Shown here one piece after another: positions 1 through 8,067 of a stretch of 64,000 bases of DNA (its first letter is position 1; every line of letters begins with the position of its first letter). The stretch is from contig NZ_BMYV01000001.1 in NCBI RefSeq assembly GCF_014652455.1, positions 806,001-870,000 on the forward strand. The letters are read 5' to 3'. The translations under genes and the position numbers were made by a program. This DNA comes from Litorimonas cladophorae. Lineage in GTDB: Bacteria > Pseudomonadota > Alphaproteobacteria > Caulobacterales > Maricaulaceae. The notes under the pieces are model-generated. The model was not told where the DNA came from and did not search any database. It saw only the letters and a list, made by a program, of their open reading frames with translations.

Positions 1-834
1 CCAAATTGGCCGAATGAGGATTGGATTTACCTGTCCCTCTCTGACCCGAAAACTTCGGGGTCGAGTGAAGCCATGACGAAAATTATCCGCGCCAAATTAG
101 AGGGTACGAAGCTGACGAATATTGAAACTTTGTTCCAAGCCAAAGCGGCCGATTATGTGGACGCTGGTTTTCACTATGGGTCTCGGATCACCTTTGACGC
201 GGCGGGGCACCTCTATTTCTCCATCGGTGACCGCGGGATCATGTCCGATGCGCAAGACATCTCTAAACCAAATGGAAAAATTCATCGGATCAATCGTGAC
301 GGGACGATCCCGGCTGATAATCCGTTCGTCGACACAGCTGATGCCTATGCCACGATCTACAGCTACGGGAACCGAAACCCACAGGGATTAATCGTCCATC
401 CGGATACCGATGTCCTTTGGTCGACCGAACATGGCCCAAAGGGCGGCGATGAGCTGAATGTCATTCGCAGCGGCATCAATTATGGCTGGCCCGAAATCTC
501 CTATGGGATCAATTATAACGGTTCAGTTTTGACGGAGTTCACACAAAAACCAGGGATGGCCCAACCCATCAGTCAGTGGACACCATCCATCGCGGTGAGC
601 GGCCTTGAGGTTTATAAAGGCGACCTATTCCCAGCGTGGAACGGTCGATTGATGGTCGGCGCACTGGCTTTCGAAGAACTCCGTCTGGTCACTGTCGACG
701 GTGACAAATACGGCTCTGAAATTATGATTTTGCAGCAAGAAGGACGGATCCGCGACGTCACCACTGGGCCCGACGGCGCAATCTATGTTGCAACATCAGA
801 TCAGATTTTAAGACTAAGCCCCGCTGATAAATAA
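1..834 (+). CDS. PQQ-dependent sugar dehydrogenase (GSDH family), 5' truncated by window edge
   Basis: The reading frame is open from base 1, so the ATG at 73 is internal and the N-terminal part lies outside the window. The visible ~277 residues form the C-terminal part of a six-bladed beta-propeller of the glucose/sorbosone dehydrogenase family. Typical pieces are YGSRITFDAAGHLYFSIGDRG, NRNPQGL, STEHGPKGGDELN and NYGWPEISYG. Known family members oxidise aldoses with PQQ in the periplasm. The substrate cannot be told from this fragment, and a signal peptide would be in the missing part. The gene faces lon and ends just before a shared terminator hairpin. Confidence 0.85.
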   Translation, partial: PNWPNEDWIYLSLSDPKTSGSSEAMTKIIRAKLEGTKLTNIETLFQAKAADYVDAGFHYGSRITFDAAGHLYFSIGDRGIMSDAQDISKPNGKIHRINRDGTIPADNPFVDTADAYATIYSYGNRNPQGLIVHPDTDVLWSTEHGPKGGDELNVIRSGINYGWPEISYGINYNGSVLTEFTQKPGMAQPISQWTPSIAVSGLEVYKGDLFPAWNGRLMVGALAFEELRLVTVDGDKYGSEIMILQQEGRIRDVTTGPDGAIYVATSDQILRLSPADK

Positions 835-859
835 GAATAACTTTCGCTAACCAAAACGA

Positions 860-887
860 AAAACCCCGACACACTGGCCGGGGTTTT
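860..887. terminator. Bidirectional terminator between sugar dehydrogenase and lon
   Basis: A perfect 9-bp stem, AAAACCCCG (860-868) with CGGGGTTTT (879-887), encloses a 10-nt loop. A run of A precedes it and a run of T follows it, so it can act as an intrinsic terminator for the plus-strand dehydrogenase and for minus-strand lon, which converge here. Confidence 0.85.
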
Positions 888-912
888 AAAATTTACGTGG
901 CGATATTGATCG

Positions 913-3315
913 CTAGTGAGCAGCAGTTCCGCCTTCTGGCATTTGTGAACCTGTCGTTCCCATCATGATGCCCGCGAGCTGAGCTTCGTCAGCAGACGTC
1001 CACTCCATCGGCGTGATCTTCTTGGTCAGCGCGTGCTCAAGAACTTCGCTAACATGTGTGACCGGAATGATTTCCAAAGCCGCTTTCACATTGTCTGGAA
1101 TATCGGCGAGATCTTTCTCATTCTCACTTGGGATCAATACAGTTTTCACGCCACCACGAAGGGCTGCGAGTAGTTTTTCTTTCAATCCACCAATGGCCGT
1201 CACACGTCCACGCAAGGTTACTTCGCCCGTCATGGCGATGTCATTACGCACAGGGATTTCAGTCAGAACCGACACAATTGCCGTGACCATCCCAATACCT
1301 GCGCTTGGCCCGTCTTTGGGCGTCGCCCCATCGGGGACGTGAACGTGGATATCGTTAGAGCGGAATTTCCGTGGGGAAATACCCAACTCGGGCGCCTTCG
1401 CCTGCACATAGGAATTCGCCGCAGAGATGGACTCTTTCATTACGTTTTTCAGATTTCCTGTCACGGTCATCTTGCCCTTGCCAGGCATAGCGAGCGCTTC
1501 GATTGTGAGGATATCACCGCCAACGGACGTCCAAGCCAAACCCGTGACAACGCCAATCTGGTCTTCTGTATCGGTCTTGCCATAGCGGAATTTTTTCACG
1601 CCTAGCAGATCATCCAGATGTTCAGATGTCACATCGATGCGTGTTTCCGCCTTGGAAACAATCTTGGTCAGAACTTTACGCGCAAGCGATGCGATTTCGC
1701 GTTTCAATCCCCGCACACCCGCTTCACGCGTGTAATACCGAATGATGTCACGCACAGCGTCTTCAGACAGCGTAAATTCGCTGGCTTTCAACCCATGTTC
1801 TTTCGTCTGCTCAGGAATGAGGTGACGCTTAGCGATCTCGACTTTTTCGTCCTCGGTGTAACCGGGAATACGAATGATCTCCATACGGTCGAGTAAAGGC
1901 TGCGCCATATCTAGGCTATTGGCCGTCGTGATGAACATGACATCAGACAGATCATAGTCCACGTCCAGATAATGATCGTTAAAGGTGTCATTCTGTTCTG
2001 GGTCTAGGACCTCAAGCAGCGCCGCAGATGGATCACCACGATGATCTTGTCCCATCTTGTCGATCTCATCAAAGAGGAAGAGCGGGTTGTTATATTTCGC
2101 CTTCTTCATCGACTGAATGACACGTCCCGGCATGGACCCGATATAGGTCCGACGATGACCGCGGATTTCACTTTCATCACGCACACCACCGAGGGATACG
2201 CGTACGAATTCGCGACCTGTTGCACGTGCAACAGATTTACCTAGCGAGGTTTTACCCACACCTGGAGGGCCAACGAGGCAGAGGATTGGGCCTTTGACCT
2301 TTTTGGTACGCGTTTGCACGGCCAAGAATTCGATGATCCGCTCTTTGACTTTATCCAAGCCATAGTGATCAGCGTCGAGAATTTCCTGCGCCTTGGCAAG
2401 ATCACGCTGCACACGCTTTTTCTTGCCCCACGGCACAGAGAGCATCCAGTCGATATAGTTGCGGGAGACGTTGGCTTCCGCGCTCATCGGCGACATTTTC
2501 TTGAGGCGCGATAATTCTTTATCGACCTTCTCCTTGGCCTCGACGGTCAGTTTTGTATCTTCGACTTTCTGGCGCAGCTCTTCCATCTCATCGGGTTCGT
2601 CGCCGCCGAGTTCTGTTTGGATCGCTTTCATCTGTTCGTTCAGATAATATTCGCGCTGGGTCTTTTCCATCTGGCGCTTTACCCGACCCCGAATTTTCTT
2701 CTCGACTTTGAGAATGGAGGCTTCGCCATCCAAGAGCTCTAGGATTTGCGCAAGACGGTCGCCCACTTCTGTGGTTTCCAGCAGGGATTGCTTGCGCGCG
2801 ATATCTGCGCCCAAATGCACGGCCACGATGTCGGAGAGCTTCGCAGCGTCCGTTGTTTCAGTCACTGAGGTGATTACCTCATCCGCCACCTTCTTGTTCA
2901 ATTTGCCATAAGAGCCAAAGCCTTCGCGGACTTGGACAGCCATTGCTGCAACGTGGTCCTTATCAGCCATTTCACTTTCAGTGATGCGCACATCACCTTC
3001 GAGGAAATCACCCACAGACAGATTGGTCACCGCCGCGCGGTCCTCGCCTTCGACGAGGACCCGTACGGTCCCATCAGGCAGTTTTAGCAATTGCAAGATT
3101 TTGGCGATGCAGCCGCGCTCAAACAGATCGTCACCAACGGGATCGTCAGTGGTGGAGTCCTTTTGAGTAAGCAGGAAAATACGTTTTTCCGCCTTCATCA
3201 CATCTTCGAGGGCAGCGATAGATTTCTCGCGGCCAACAAAGAGCGGTACGACCATATGCGGGAAAACCACAATGTCGCGCAGCGGTAGAATTGGGAGGCG
3301 TTGTGTGTCGCTCAT
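913..3315 (-). CDS. lon: Endopeptidase La (Lon ATP-dependent protease)
   Basis: This is full-length Lon, 800 residues, a cytoplasmic AAA+ serine protease that degrades misfolded and regulatory proteins. An N-terminal LON substrate-binding domain (about 1-200) precedes a coiled region and the AAA+ module, with Walker A GPPGVGKT at 349-356 and Walker B LFLFDEID near 415. The C-terminal protease domain carries the Ser-Lys dyad, S671 in PKDGPSAG and K714 in GGLKEKLL. The start ATG follows AGGA at a good distance. lon has its own upstream region after the clpX terminator, with a candidate heat-shock promoter. Confidence 0.98.
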   Translation of the reverse strand: MSDTQRLPILPLRDIVVFPHMVVPLFVGREKSIAALEDVMKAEKRIFLLTQKDSTTDDPVGDDLFERGCIAKILQLLKLPDGTVRVLVEGEDRAAVTNLSVGDFLEGDVRITESEMADKDHVAAMAVQVREGFGSYGKLNKKVADEVITSVTETTDAAKLSDIVAVHLGADIARKQSLLETTEVGDRLAQILELLDGEASILKVEKKIRGRVKRQMEKTQREYYLNEQMKAIQTELGGDEPDEMEELRQKVEDTKLTVEAKEKVDKELSRLKKMSPMSAEANVSRNYIDWMLSVPWGKKKRVQRDLAKAQEILDADHYGLDKVKERIIEFLAVQTRTKKVKGPILCLVGPPGVGKTSLGKSVARATGREFVRVSLGGVRDESEIRGHRRTYIGSMPGRVIQSMKKAKYNNPLFLFDEIDKMGQDHRGDPSAALLEVLDPEQNDTFNDHYLDVDYDLSDVMFITTANSLDMAQPLLDRMEIIRIPGYTEDEKVEIAKRHLIPEQTKEHGLKASEFTLSEDAVRDIIRYYTREAGVRGLKREIASLARKVLTKIVSKAETRIDVTSEHLDDLLGVKKFRYGKTDTEDQIGVVTGLAWTSVGGDILTIEALAMPGKGKMTVTGNLKNVMKESISAANSYVQAKAPELGISPRKFRSNDIHVHVPDGATPKDGPSAGIGMVTAIVSVLTEIPVRNDIAMTGEVTLRGRVTAIGGLKEKLLAALRGGVKTVLIPSENEKDLADIPDNVKAALEIIPVTHVSEVLEHALTKKITPMEWTSADEAQLAGIMMGTTGSQMPEGGTAAH

Positions 3316-3346
3316 TTTTAATCAGTCCTATTCGGCGTTCCCTATC

Positions 3347-3375
3347 TATGTGGTGACATAAACAGGCTCGACAAG
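3347..3375 (-). promoter_or_regulatory. Candidate sigma-32-like promoter of lon
   Basis: Read on the minus strand, CTTGTCG (3375-3369) is followed after about 15 nt by CCACATA (3353-3347), roughly 30 nt upstream of the lon start codon. This resembles the heat-shock pattern CTTGAAA-N11-16-CCCATNT. lon is commonly part of the RpoH regulon in alphaproteobacteria. The match is partial and the call rests on position plus similarity. Confidence 0.35.
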
Positions 3376-3430
3376 GTGCATGGGATGCATTCATCCGCAT
3401 ATGCGCAGCAATATAACACTATACGAACGA

Positions 3431-3454
3431 AAACGGGGGCCCGTGAGGCCCCCG
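3431..3454 (-). terminator. clpX terminator
   Basis: The stem CGGGGGCC (3434-3441) pairs with GGCCCCCG (3447-3454) around a 5-nt loop. On the minus strand the hairpin is followed by TTTTCGTTCG. It sits 29 nt after the clpX stop codon and separates clpX from lon. Confidence 0.85.
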
Positions 3455-3482
3455 CGATGATTCTTTCAGCTGCCGTCTGGAT

Positions 3483-4745
3483 TTAAGCAGATTTATCTGC
3501 CTTTTTCGAGGCTTTCGCATGCACCAAGAGTGGCTCCGCATTGCCTTCGACAACTTCAGCATTGATGACGACTTCTTCGACGCCCTCATAGGCAGGCAGA
3601 TCAAACATCGAGTCCAGCAGGATGCCTTCCATGATGGAGCGTAGACCACGTGCGCCAGTCTTCCGTGCCAAGGCACGTTTGGCGATCGCTTTCAGCGCGT
3701 CCTCGGTGAAGGTCAGTTTGACATTCTCCATCTCAAACAGTGTTTGATACTGCTTTACGAGCGCGTTGCGCGGTTTGGTCAGGATTGTGATCAAAGCATC
3801 TTCGTCTAGATCCGTCAGCGTTGCGATGACAGGCAAACGACCCACGAATTCTGGGATCAGACCAAATTTCGTCAGATCTTCTGGCTCTACACCTTGAAGA
3901 ATGTCACCGACGCCTCGTTGGTCGATCTCTTTAACCGAGCCACCGAAGCCAATCGAACTATCGTCGCCACGACCCGCGATCACTTTATCAAGACCGGCGA
4001 ATGCGCCGCCCACGACAAAAAGGATGTTCGTTGTATCAACCTGCAAAAATTCTTGCTGAGGATGCTTACGCCCACCTTGCGGCGGAACGGAGGCGACTGT
4101 GCCTTCCATAATCTTCAGAAGCGCTTGCTGCACACCCTCACCCGACACGTCACGTGTGATGGACGGGTTGTCGGATTTGCGTGAAATCTTATCGACCTCA
4201 TCAATATAAACGATACCGCGTTGGGCGCGCTCCACATTGTAATCGGCAGATTGCAGCAGCTTCAGAATGATGTTCTCGACATCTTCACCGACATAACCCG
4301 CTTCTGTCAGGGTTGTCGCATCGGCCATTGTGAATGGCACGTCCAAAATCCGCGCCAAAGTCTGGGCGAGCAATGTCTTACCGCAACCTGTTGGGCCAAC
4401 AAGCAAGATATTGGATTTCGCGAGCTCCACATCTGGATTAGACGCGGCGTGGTTCAGGCGTTTGTAATGGTTATGAACCGCAACGGACAGCACGCGCTTC
4501 GCGTATTTCTGGCCAATGACGTAATCATCCAAGGTTTGCGTGATCTCTTGGGGTGTCGGAACACCTTCCTGAGTTTTCGCCAGAGAGCCTTTGCCCTCTT
4601 CCTTGATGATATCCATGCAAAGTTCGACGCATTCATCACAGATGAATACGGTCGGGCCAGCTATCAGTTTACGGACCTCATGCTGGGACTTGCCGCAGAA
4701 GGAGCAGTAGAGCGTATTCTTACTGTCAGTTGTCGTCTTGCTCAT
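3483..4745 (-). CDS. clpX: ATP-dependent Clp protease ATP-binding subunit ClpX
   Basis: The 420-residue AAA+ unfoldase feeds substrates, including SsrA-tagged proteins, to ClpP. The N-terminal C4 zinc-binding domain is visible as C14, C17, C36 and C39. Walker A is GPTGCGKT at 117-124, and Walker B is VYIDEVDK near 193. Pore-loop and sensor regions look intact, and length is normal for the family. It follows clpP on the same strand after 213 nt that hold two hairpins, and ends at its own terminator. The N-domain is the known docking site for SspB tails; an SspB gene lies at 42.9 kb. Confidence 0.98.
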   Translation of the reverse strand: MSKTTTDSKNTLYCSFCGKSQHEVRKLIAGPTVFICDECVELCMDIIKEEGKGSLAKTQEGVPTPQEITQTLDDYVIGQKYAKRVLSVAVHNHYKRLNHAASNPDVELAKSNILLVGPTGCGKTLLAQTLARILDVPFTMADATTLTEAGYVGEDVENIILKLLQSADYNVERAQRGIVYIDEVDKISRKSDNPSITRDVSGEGVQQALLKIMEGTVASVPPQGGRKHPQQEFLQVDTTNILFVVGGAFAGLDKVIAGRGDDSSIGFGGSVKEIDQRGVGDILQGVEPEDLTKFGLIPEFVGRLPVIATLTDLDEDALITILTKPRNALVKQYQTLFEMENVKLTFTEDALKAIAKRALARKTGARGLRSIMEGILLDSMFDLPAYEGVEEVVINAEVVEGNAEPLLVHAKASKKADKSA

Positions 4746-4861
4746 CGTTTAACCTTCATTCCTCGGCTTTAAACCGCGCCGCATCGCCAATGGCGCTACC
4801 TTGCAAGTCGGATGCCGAATGCGTCCCAATATCCTTACCTGCCGAATCACGACGGGTGGTA

Positions 4862-4888
4862 CTGCGAGACTTTGACTCAATCTCGCAG
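4862..4888 (-). promoter_or_regulatory. Hairpin in clpP-clpX intergenic region (clpX-proximal)
   Basis: A perfect 8-bp inverted repeat, CTGCGAGA (4862-4869) and TCTCGCAG (4881-4888), encloses an 11-nt loop. It lies about 117 nt upstream of clpX. No U-run follows on either strand, so it is not a standard intrinsic terminator. It could be an mRNA processing or stability element, or an operator. Confidence 0.5.
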
Positions 4889-4903
4889 ATAAATCTTAAA
4901 TTC

Positions 4904-4939
4904 AGGCTTACACAAGAAAAATAGACCTGTGAAAGCCTG
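4904..4939 (-). promoter_or_regulatory. Hairpin in clpP-clpX intergenic region (clpP-proximal)
   Basis: AGGCTTACACA (4904-4914) pairs with TGTGAAAGCCT (4929-4939) with one mismatch, around a 14-nt loop rich in A (T on the minus strand). It begins 20 nt after the clpP stop codon on the minus strand. The downstream base composition is AT-rich but lacks a clean T-run, so partial termination or 3'-end protection of clpP mRNA is possible. Confidence 0.45.
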
Positions 4940-4958
4940 CGTTACAGTCAAGCGTGCG

Positions 4959-5579
4959 TTAAGTTTCGCCGCGCTTGGAATAAACATGGTCAACGATGCC
5001 GAAATCTTTGGCTTCTTGCGCGCTCATGAAGTGATCCCGATCGAGTGTTTTCTCAATCACAGCGTATTTATTCCCAGTATGGGTCACATAGATTTCGTTC
5101 AAACGCTTCTTCATCGCTTGAATATCGTCGGCGTGACGCTGAATGTCAGACGCCTGACCACGGAAACCGCCTGATGGCTGATGCACCATGACGCGCGCAT
5201 TTGGCAGAGCCACGCGCATATCCGGTGCGCCCGCCGCGAGAAGCAAGGACCCCATGGAACAAGCTTGGCCGATACAGACAGTCGAGACTGGGCATTTGAT
5301 ATATTGCATCGTGTCATAGATCGCCATGCCAGCTGTCACCACGCCACCGGGCGAGTTGATATACATGCTGATCTCTTTTTTCGGGTTCTCTGACTCGAGG
5401 AAGAGCAGCTGCGATGTGATCAAGGCGGCCATGCCATCTTCGACAACACCGGTCAGGAAGATGATACGGTCCTTGAGCAGGCGCGAGAAAATATCAAACG
5501 CGCGTTCGCCGCGTGAGGTTTGCTCGACAACCATTGGAACAAGGTTCATCAGTGTTTCTTGGGGATCTTGCATCATCAT
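4959..5579 (-). CDS. clpP: ATP-dependent Clp protease proteolytic subunit ClpP
   Basis: This is the 206-residue serine peptidase that forms the tetradecameric degradation chamber working with ClpX. The catalytic triad is visible: S108 in GQACSMGS, H133 in MVHQPSGG and D182 in LDRDHFM. The N-terminus begins MMMQDPQ, so one of three tandem Met codons starts the protein; the first is used here. It is encoded upstream of clpX on the same strand, the usual alphaproteobacterial order tig-clpP-clpX-lon, but here about 3.6 kb of unrelated genes separate it from tig. Confidence 0.98.
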   Translation of the reverse strand: MMMQDPQETLMNLVPMVVEQTSRGERAFDIFSRLLKDRIIFLTGVVEDGMAALITSQLLFLESENPKKEISMYINSPGGVVTAGMAIYDTMQYIKCPVSTVCIGQACSMGSLLLAAGAPDMRVALPNARVMVHQPSGGFRGQASDIQRHADDIQAMKKRLNEIYVTHTGNKYAVIEKTLDRDHFMSAQEAKDFGIVDHVYSKRGET

Positions 5580-5725
5580 AGTCTATCCTTTGGAACCGAG
5601 CGGCAGAACGCACGCAGGCAAATCAGTTAGTCCCATATTGCCCTACCCGTCCCAGCTTTCAAGTGCGGAGCATGGGTTATGTTGGCACGGGGTTAATTGT
5701 GGCGGTCGGTCGGACCATCATATGG

Positions 5726-6232
5726 TCATTCTGGGATAATTTCACCTGCTTCGTCTAACAGCTGGAACCTAATTGTTCTTGGTTCTGTTTCGAACGGCTC
5801 TGTCTGACCGATATCATTCTTCGTCGGATGGAACCGCGTTTTCAAAATACTCGCTCTGGACGGCTCTTCGAAAACAACATCGCTACACTTTAGGCTCAAG
5901 ACGGATTTGACGGACCCTGTTCTATCAATTTGAGCCGTGTAAACACAATGCCCTGACCTTTCCGCATTAGCCGGAAACACAGGCGGAGCGGGATGACTAG
6001 ACCGTCCTTCAAGTGAGTGCCCTGGCTCATTAAAAGGTGGGAACACGTTTATCTGTGGTTTTTCGGGCAAGTAGTTTTTGCGGTCCAGAGTCACCTTCAC
6101 CTCCGGTTGACGTTCCAAGGAGCCCAAATTCTGAGAAACCAATTCGACAGGCTTTTGCTGTGCCAAGAATAAACCCGCGACGACAACGATGAAGGCGAGC
6201 AAAAAACCAACAAATATCGACCCCTTCAGCAT
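5726..6232 (-). CDS. Membrane-anchored protein with TonB C-terminal-like domain
   Basis: The 168-residue protein has one N-terminal membrane segment (about 4-24), a polar linker, and a C-terminal part that resembles a TonB carboxy-terminal domain. The resemblance is in PPVFPANAERSGHCVYTAQIDRTG followed by a KSVLSLKCSD strand and a RFHPT end, which match the P.yP..a...G.v.v.f.vd..G pattern. It may be a periplasmic energy-transducer-like or unrelated protein using the same fold. No ExbB/ExbD partner is nearby. The gene stands alone on the minus strand upstream of clpP. Confidence 0.6.
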   Translation of the reverse strand: MLKGSIFVGFLLAFIVVVAGLFLAQQKPVELVSQNLGSLERQPEVKVTLDRKNYLPEKPQINVFPPFNEPGHSLEGRSSHPAPPVFPANAERSGHCVYTAQIDRTGSVKSVLSLKCSDVVFEEPSRASILKTRFHPTKNDIGQTEPFETEPRTIRFQLLDEAGEIIPE

Positions 6233-6326
6233 AAATTTATGTTATATTATATCATGGACAATGTAAAGCTTACCGGATCATCTCACCTAATTTTCATCAG
6301 ACAAAATAGATCGTAAAATACTCCCC

Positions 6327-6572
6327 CTACCCCTTCAACATATCCGCCGTTAACGACGGAAATGGTGTGAGCGAGAAGAGCGTCTCTACGGGCAGTTCGA
6401 AATAGGCCGCCGCTTTCAGCGCGATATCGAGCGAAGGCATATATTCGCCTCGTTCGACATAACCGATGGTTTGGTAGTGAATGCCCAAAATATCGGCCAT
6501 TTCCTTGCGCGAAATGCCCCGCTCACTACGGAGCATGGGCAATCGCGTGTAGATTTTGATTTCTTTCGCCAC
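6327..6572 (-). CDS. XRE-family helix-turn-helix transcriptional regulator
   Basis: This small 81-residue DNA-binding protein is almost entirely one HTH_3/XRE domain: RSERGISRKEMADILGIHYQ is the HTH core and YVERGEYMPSLDIALKAAAY the following helices. It lies 3 nt downstream of the membrane-protein gene at 6576-7070 and is surely co-transcribed with it. The shared promoter carries a perfect palindrome over its -10 box, so this protein is the likely autorepressor (inference). XRE plus small multi-pass membrane protein is a recurrent bacterial gene pair of largely unknown signal. Confidence 0.9.
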   Translation of the reverse strand: MAKEIKIYTRLPMLRSERGISRKEMADILGIHYQTIGYVERGEYMPSLDIALKAAAYFELPVETLFSLTPFPSLTADMLKG

Positions 6573-6575
6573 GTC

Positions 6576-7070
6576 CTAGCCCTCCGCGTCTAACTCATCC
6601 GGCAGGTTCCACGCGAGCAGCATCGCAGGCAAGCAAATGACAATCCCAATGCCCCCCGCAATCATTGGCAGGGTATGCGGGCCGTCCCCGCCCACGCGGG
6701 CGATCATAAATCCGAGAATACCCGCAAGACTGACGCCTTGCACATATGAACCAAGAAAAGCCTTCGATTTCACCTGTCCTTGACGCTCATCCAGCGCGCC
6801 AAGGGGAATTTCTGTTACGCCTCGGACCGACATGTTGATCATGGAAACTAAGGGGAAGAACCCGAGGAACAATATTCCCCACGCCCAAATCAAATGGGGG
6901 AAATTGAAAGCCACAAGATTTGTGACGATGAACCAGCCCACCAGCCCCAAAACAAGGAGGCGTCTGATTTTGCGTTTCTGGAATTTCTCAACCATGGGGC
7001 TGTTGAAAGTTGTCTTCAACGTTTGCGCATAGGCATCATATGAACTGGGCTTGTTGGTTTTATCTGGCAC
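6576..7070 (-). CDS. Four-helix membrane protein in operon with XRE regulator
   Basis: The 164-residue protein has an N-terminal cytoplasmic tail and about four membrane helices (near 38-58, 61-83, 108-126 and 134-153). The family is not recognised. The start is GTG at 7070, supported by AAGGAGA 7 nt upstream. It is the first gene of a two-gene operon with the XRE regulator, and the promoter and operator lie directly upstream. It could sense or respond to a membrane condition, but no motif shows the function. Confidence 0.8.
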   Translation of the reverse strand: MPDKTNKPSSYDAYAQTLKTTFNSPMVEKFQKRKIRRLLVLGLVGWFIVTNLVAFNFPHLIWAWGILFLGFFPLVSMINMSVRGVTEIPLGALDERQGQVKSKAFLGSYVQGVSLAGILGFMIARVGGDGPHTLPMIAGGIGIVICLPAMLLAWNLPDELDAEG

Positions 7071-7098
7071 GATAAAGTCTCCTTTAATTGATACATAT

Positions 7099-7128
7099 TG
7101 TATAATATTTTATACAAATAGAGTCAAT
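7099..7128 (-). promoter_or_regulatory. Promoter and palindromic operator of the XRE/membrane-protein operon
   Basis: On the minus strand there is TTGACT (7128-7123), a 17-nt spacer and TATACA (7105-7100), a near-consensus sigma-70 promoter. The perfect palindrome TTGTATAA-TATT-TTATACAA occupies 7099-7118, covering the -10 box and most of the spacer. A repressor bound there would block RNA polymerase. The local DNA is far richer in A+T than its surroundings. Confidence 0.8.
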
Positions 7129-7312
7129 ATGCTATTTTTCGTCAGGCCAGAAATCACGCGACATACCGCCCCCCCTTAGCTCCGATCTTGCAGAGGAAAA
7201 CCACTAAAATCTCCCATTTCAAAAACCTTTCCCGCCTTAAGCAAAAACGAAAATCCGTGTTTTCAACAGCTTAAGCCTAGATTCGACAATCGTCTCCCCG
7301 CTTCCGATTTCT

Positions 7313-7571
7313 GTGTCATTTTAAAGTTGTCTTCTTTCAACGGGCAGTCAGGTGCACATTGACTTAACTGGAAAGAAGCGACGCTTGTCATTGGAGGACG
7401 CTGGGTAATGTCAGCAGAATTGGGTGGCCTGCCGCGAGCTGATTCAGACGAGACTTCTGTGTTCGGCCGGCAGTGGAAAAAGGCGTCGTCGCGAGTGTCC
7501 CTCATGGGTCGAAAACCAACCTAGCTTATTCCAGTTCCACTGGACCCATTGATACACTCGCTAACATCCCG
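7313..7571. repeat. Dispersed structured repeat, copy A (uninterrupted)
   Basis: These 259 bp match 48261-48699 once two insertions there are removed, with long identical blocks such as CTTCTTTCAACGGGC, GGAAAGAAGCGACGCTTGTC and GGCGTCGTCGCGAGTGTCC. The right part can fold: GCGAGTGT (7491-7498) pairs with ACACTCGC (7554-7561) and encloses CCC-TCAT-GGG and CCAG-TTCCA-CTGG hairpins. Open frames inside it are not conserved as proteins. It may be a cryptic intergenic repeat of the genome, a non-coding RNA, or a mobile-element remnant. The AT-rich stretch before it (7131-7312) holds a CTTAAGC/GCTTAAG inverted repeat (7236-7275) and no gene. Confidence 0.8.
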
Positions 7572-7617
7572 ATTTTTCCGCCTGAAACGCAATACAAGAC
7601 AACATACAGGAGGCGAC

Positions 7618-7947
7618 ATGCCCCGAGGACGTTTAGGGGCTCGCCCCCGCCGCACAGCCGTTTCGGCGCTGCGGTTCGAACAAATGTGCCATGACATTCG
7701 CGCGACTCGACGCGCCGAACACGCACGACAGCAAGATTTGAAGCTGAAACAGCAGGTTTCAGGCTATGCCGAACTGCGTGAGCAAACCGCCGTGCTGGAC
7801 ATTCAGCTGGAAATGAAAGCTATGGAATTGCGCCTCGTCAACGCCGATCGGCTCATGATCGGCTTGCCAGCTATTGATGTTCTCCCGATGGATGGCGGCA
7901 TCGGCGACACCCGCCGCCCCGAAGATGACTACCGCAATTATCAGTGA
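7618..7947 (+). CDS. Hypothetical protein, basic N-terminus and central coiled coil
   Basis: The 109-residue product begins MPRGRLGARPRRTAVS at an ATG placed 5 nt after AGGAGG, a very strong ribosome binding site. An in-frame upstream ATG at 7549 lies in repeat copy A and lacks such a site. The N-terminus is arginine-rich, the middle (about 25-75) is helical with heptad-like leucines, and the tail is acidic (RRPEDDYRNYQ). I do not recognise the family. It starts 46 nt after the repeat ends, so transcription may begin in or near the repeat. Confidence 0.6.
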   Translation: MPRGRLGARPRRTAVSALRFEQMCHDIRATRRAEHARQQDLKLKQQVSGYAELREQTAVLDIQLEMKAMELRLVNADRLMIGLPAIDVLPMDGGIGDTRRPEDDYRNYQ

Positions 7948-8067
7948 TGGGATTCACGCGACGTTGACCCAATGCATTCACCCCTGCGAAACACCCCAAA
8001 ATCAAAGCCTTGAATGTGATTTGACATGCTGAGGTCCGTCGTGAGACAAAATCCTCAGGAGAAAGAT

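Noticed and set aside
7263-7505. 80-codon minus-strand ORF in repeat copy A, sharing RDTRDDAFF with a frame at 48467-48826
   Set aside because: The shared peptide results from shared repeat DNA; the frames diverge outside the blocks, start in different places and have no ribosome binding site.
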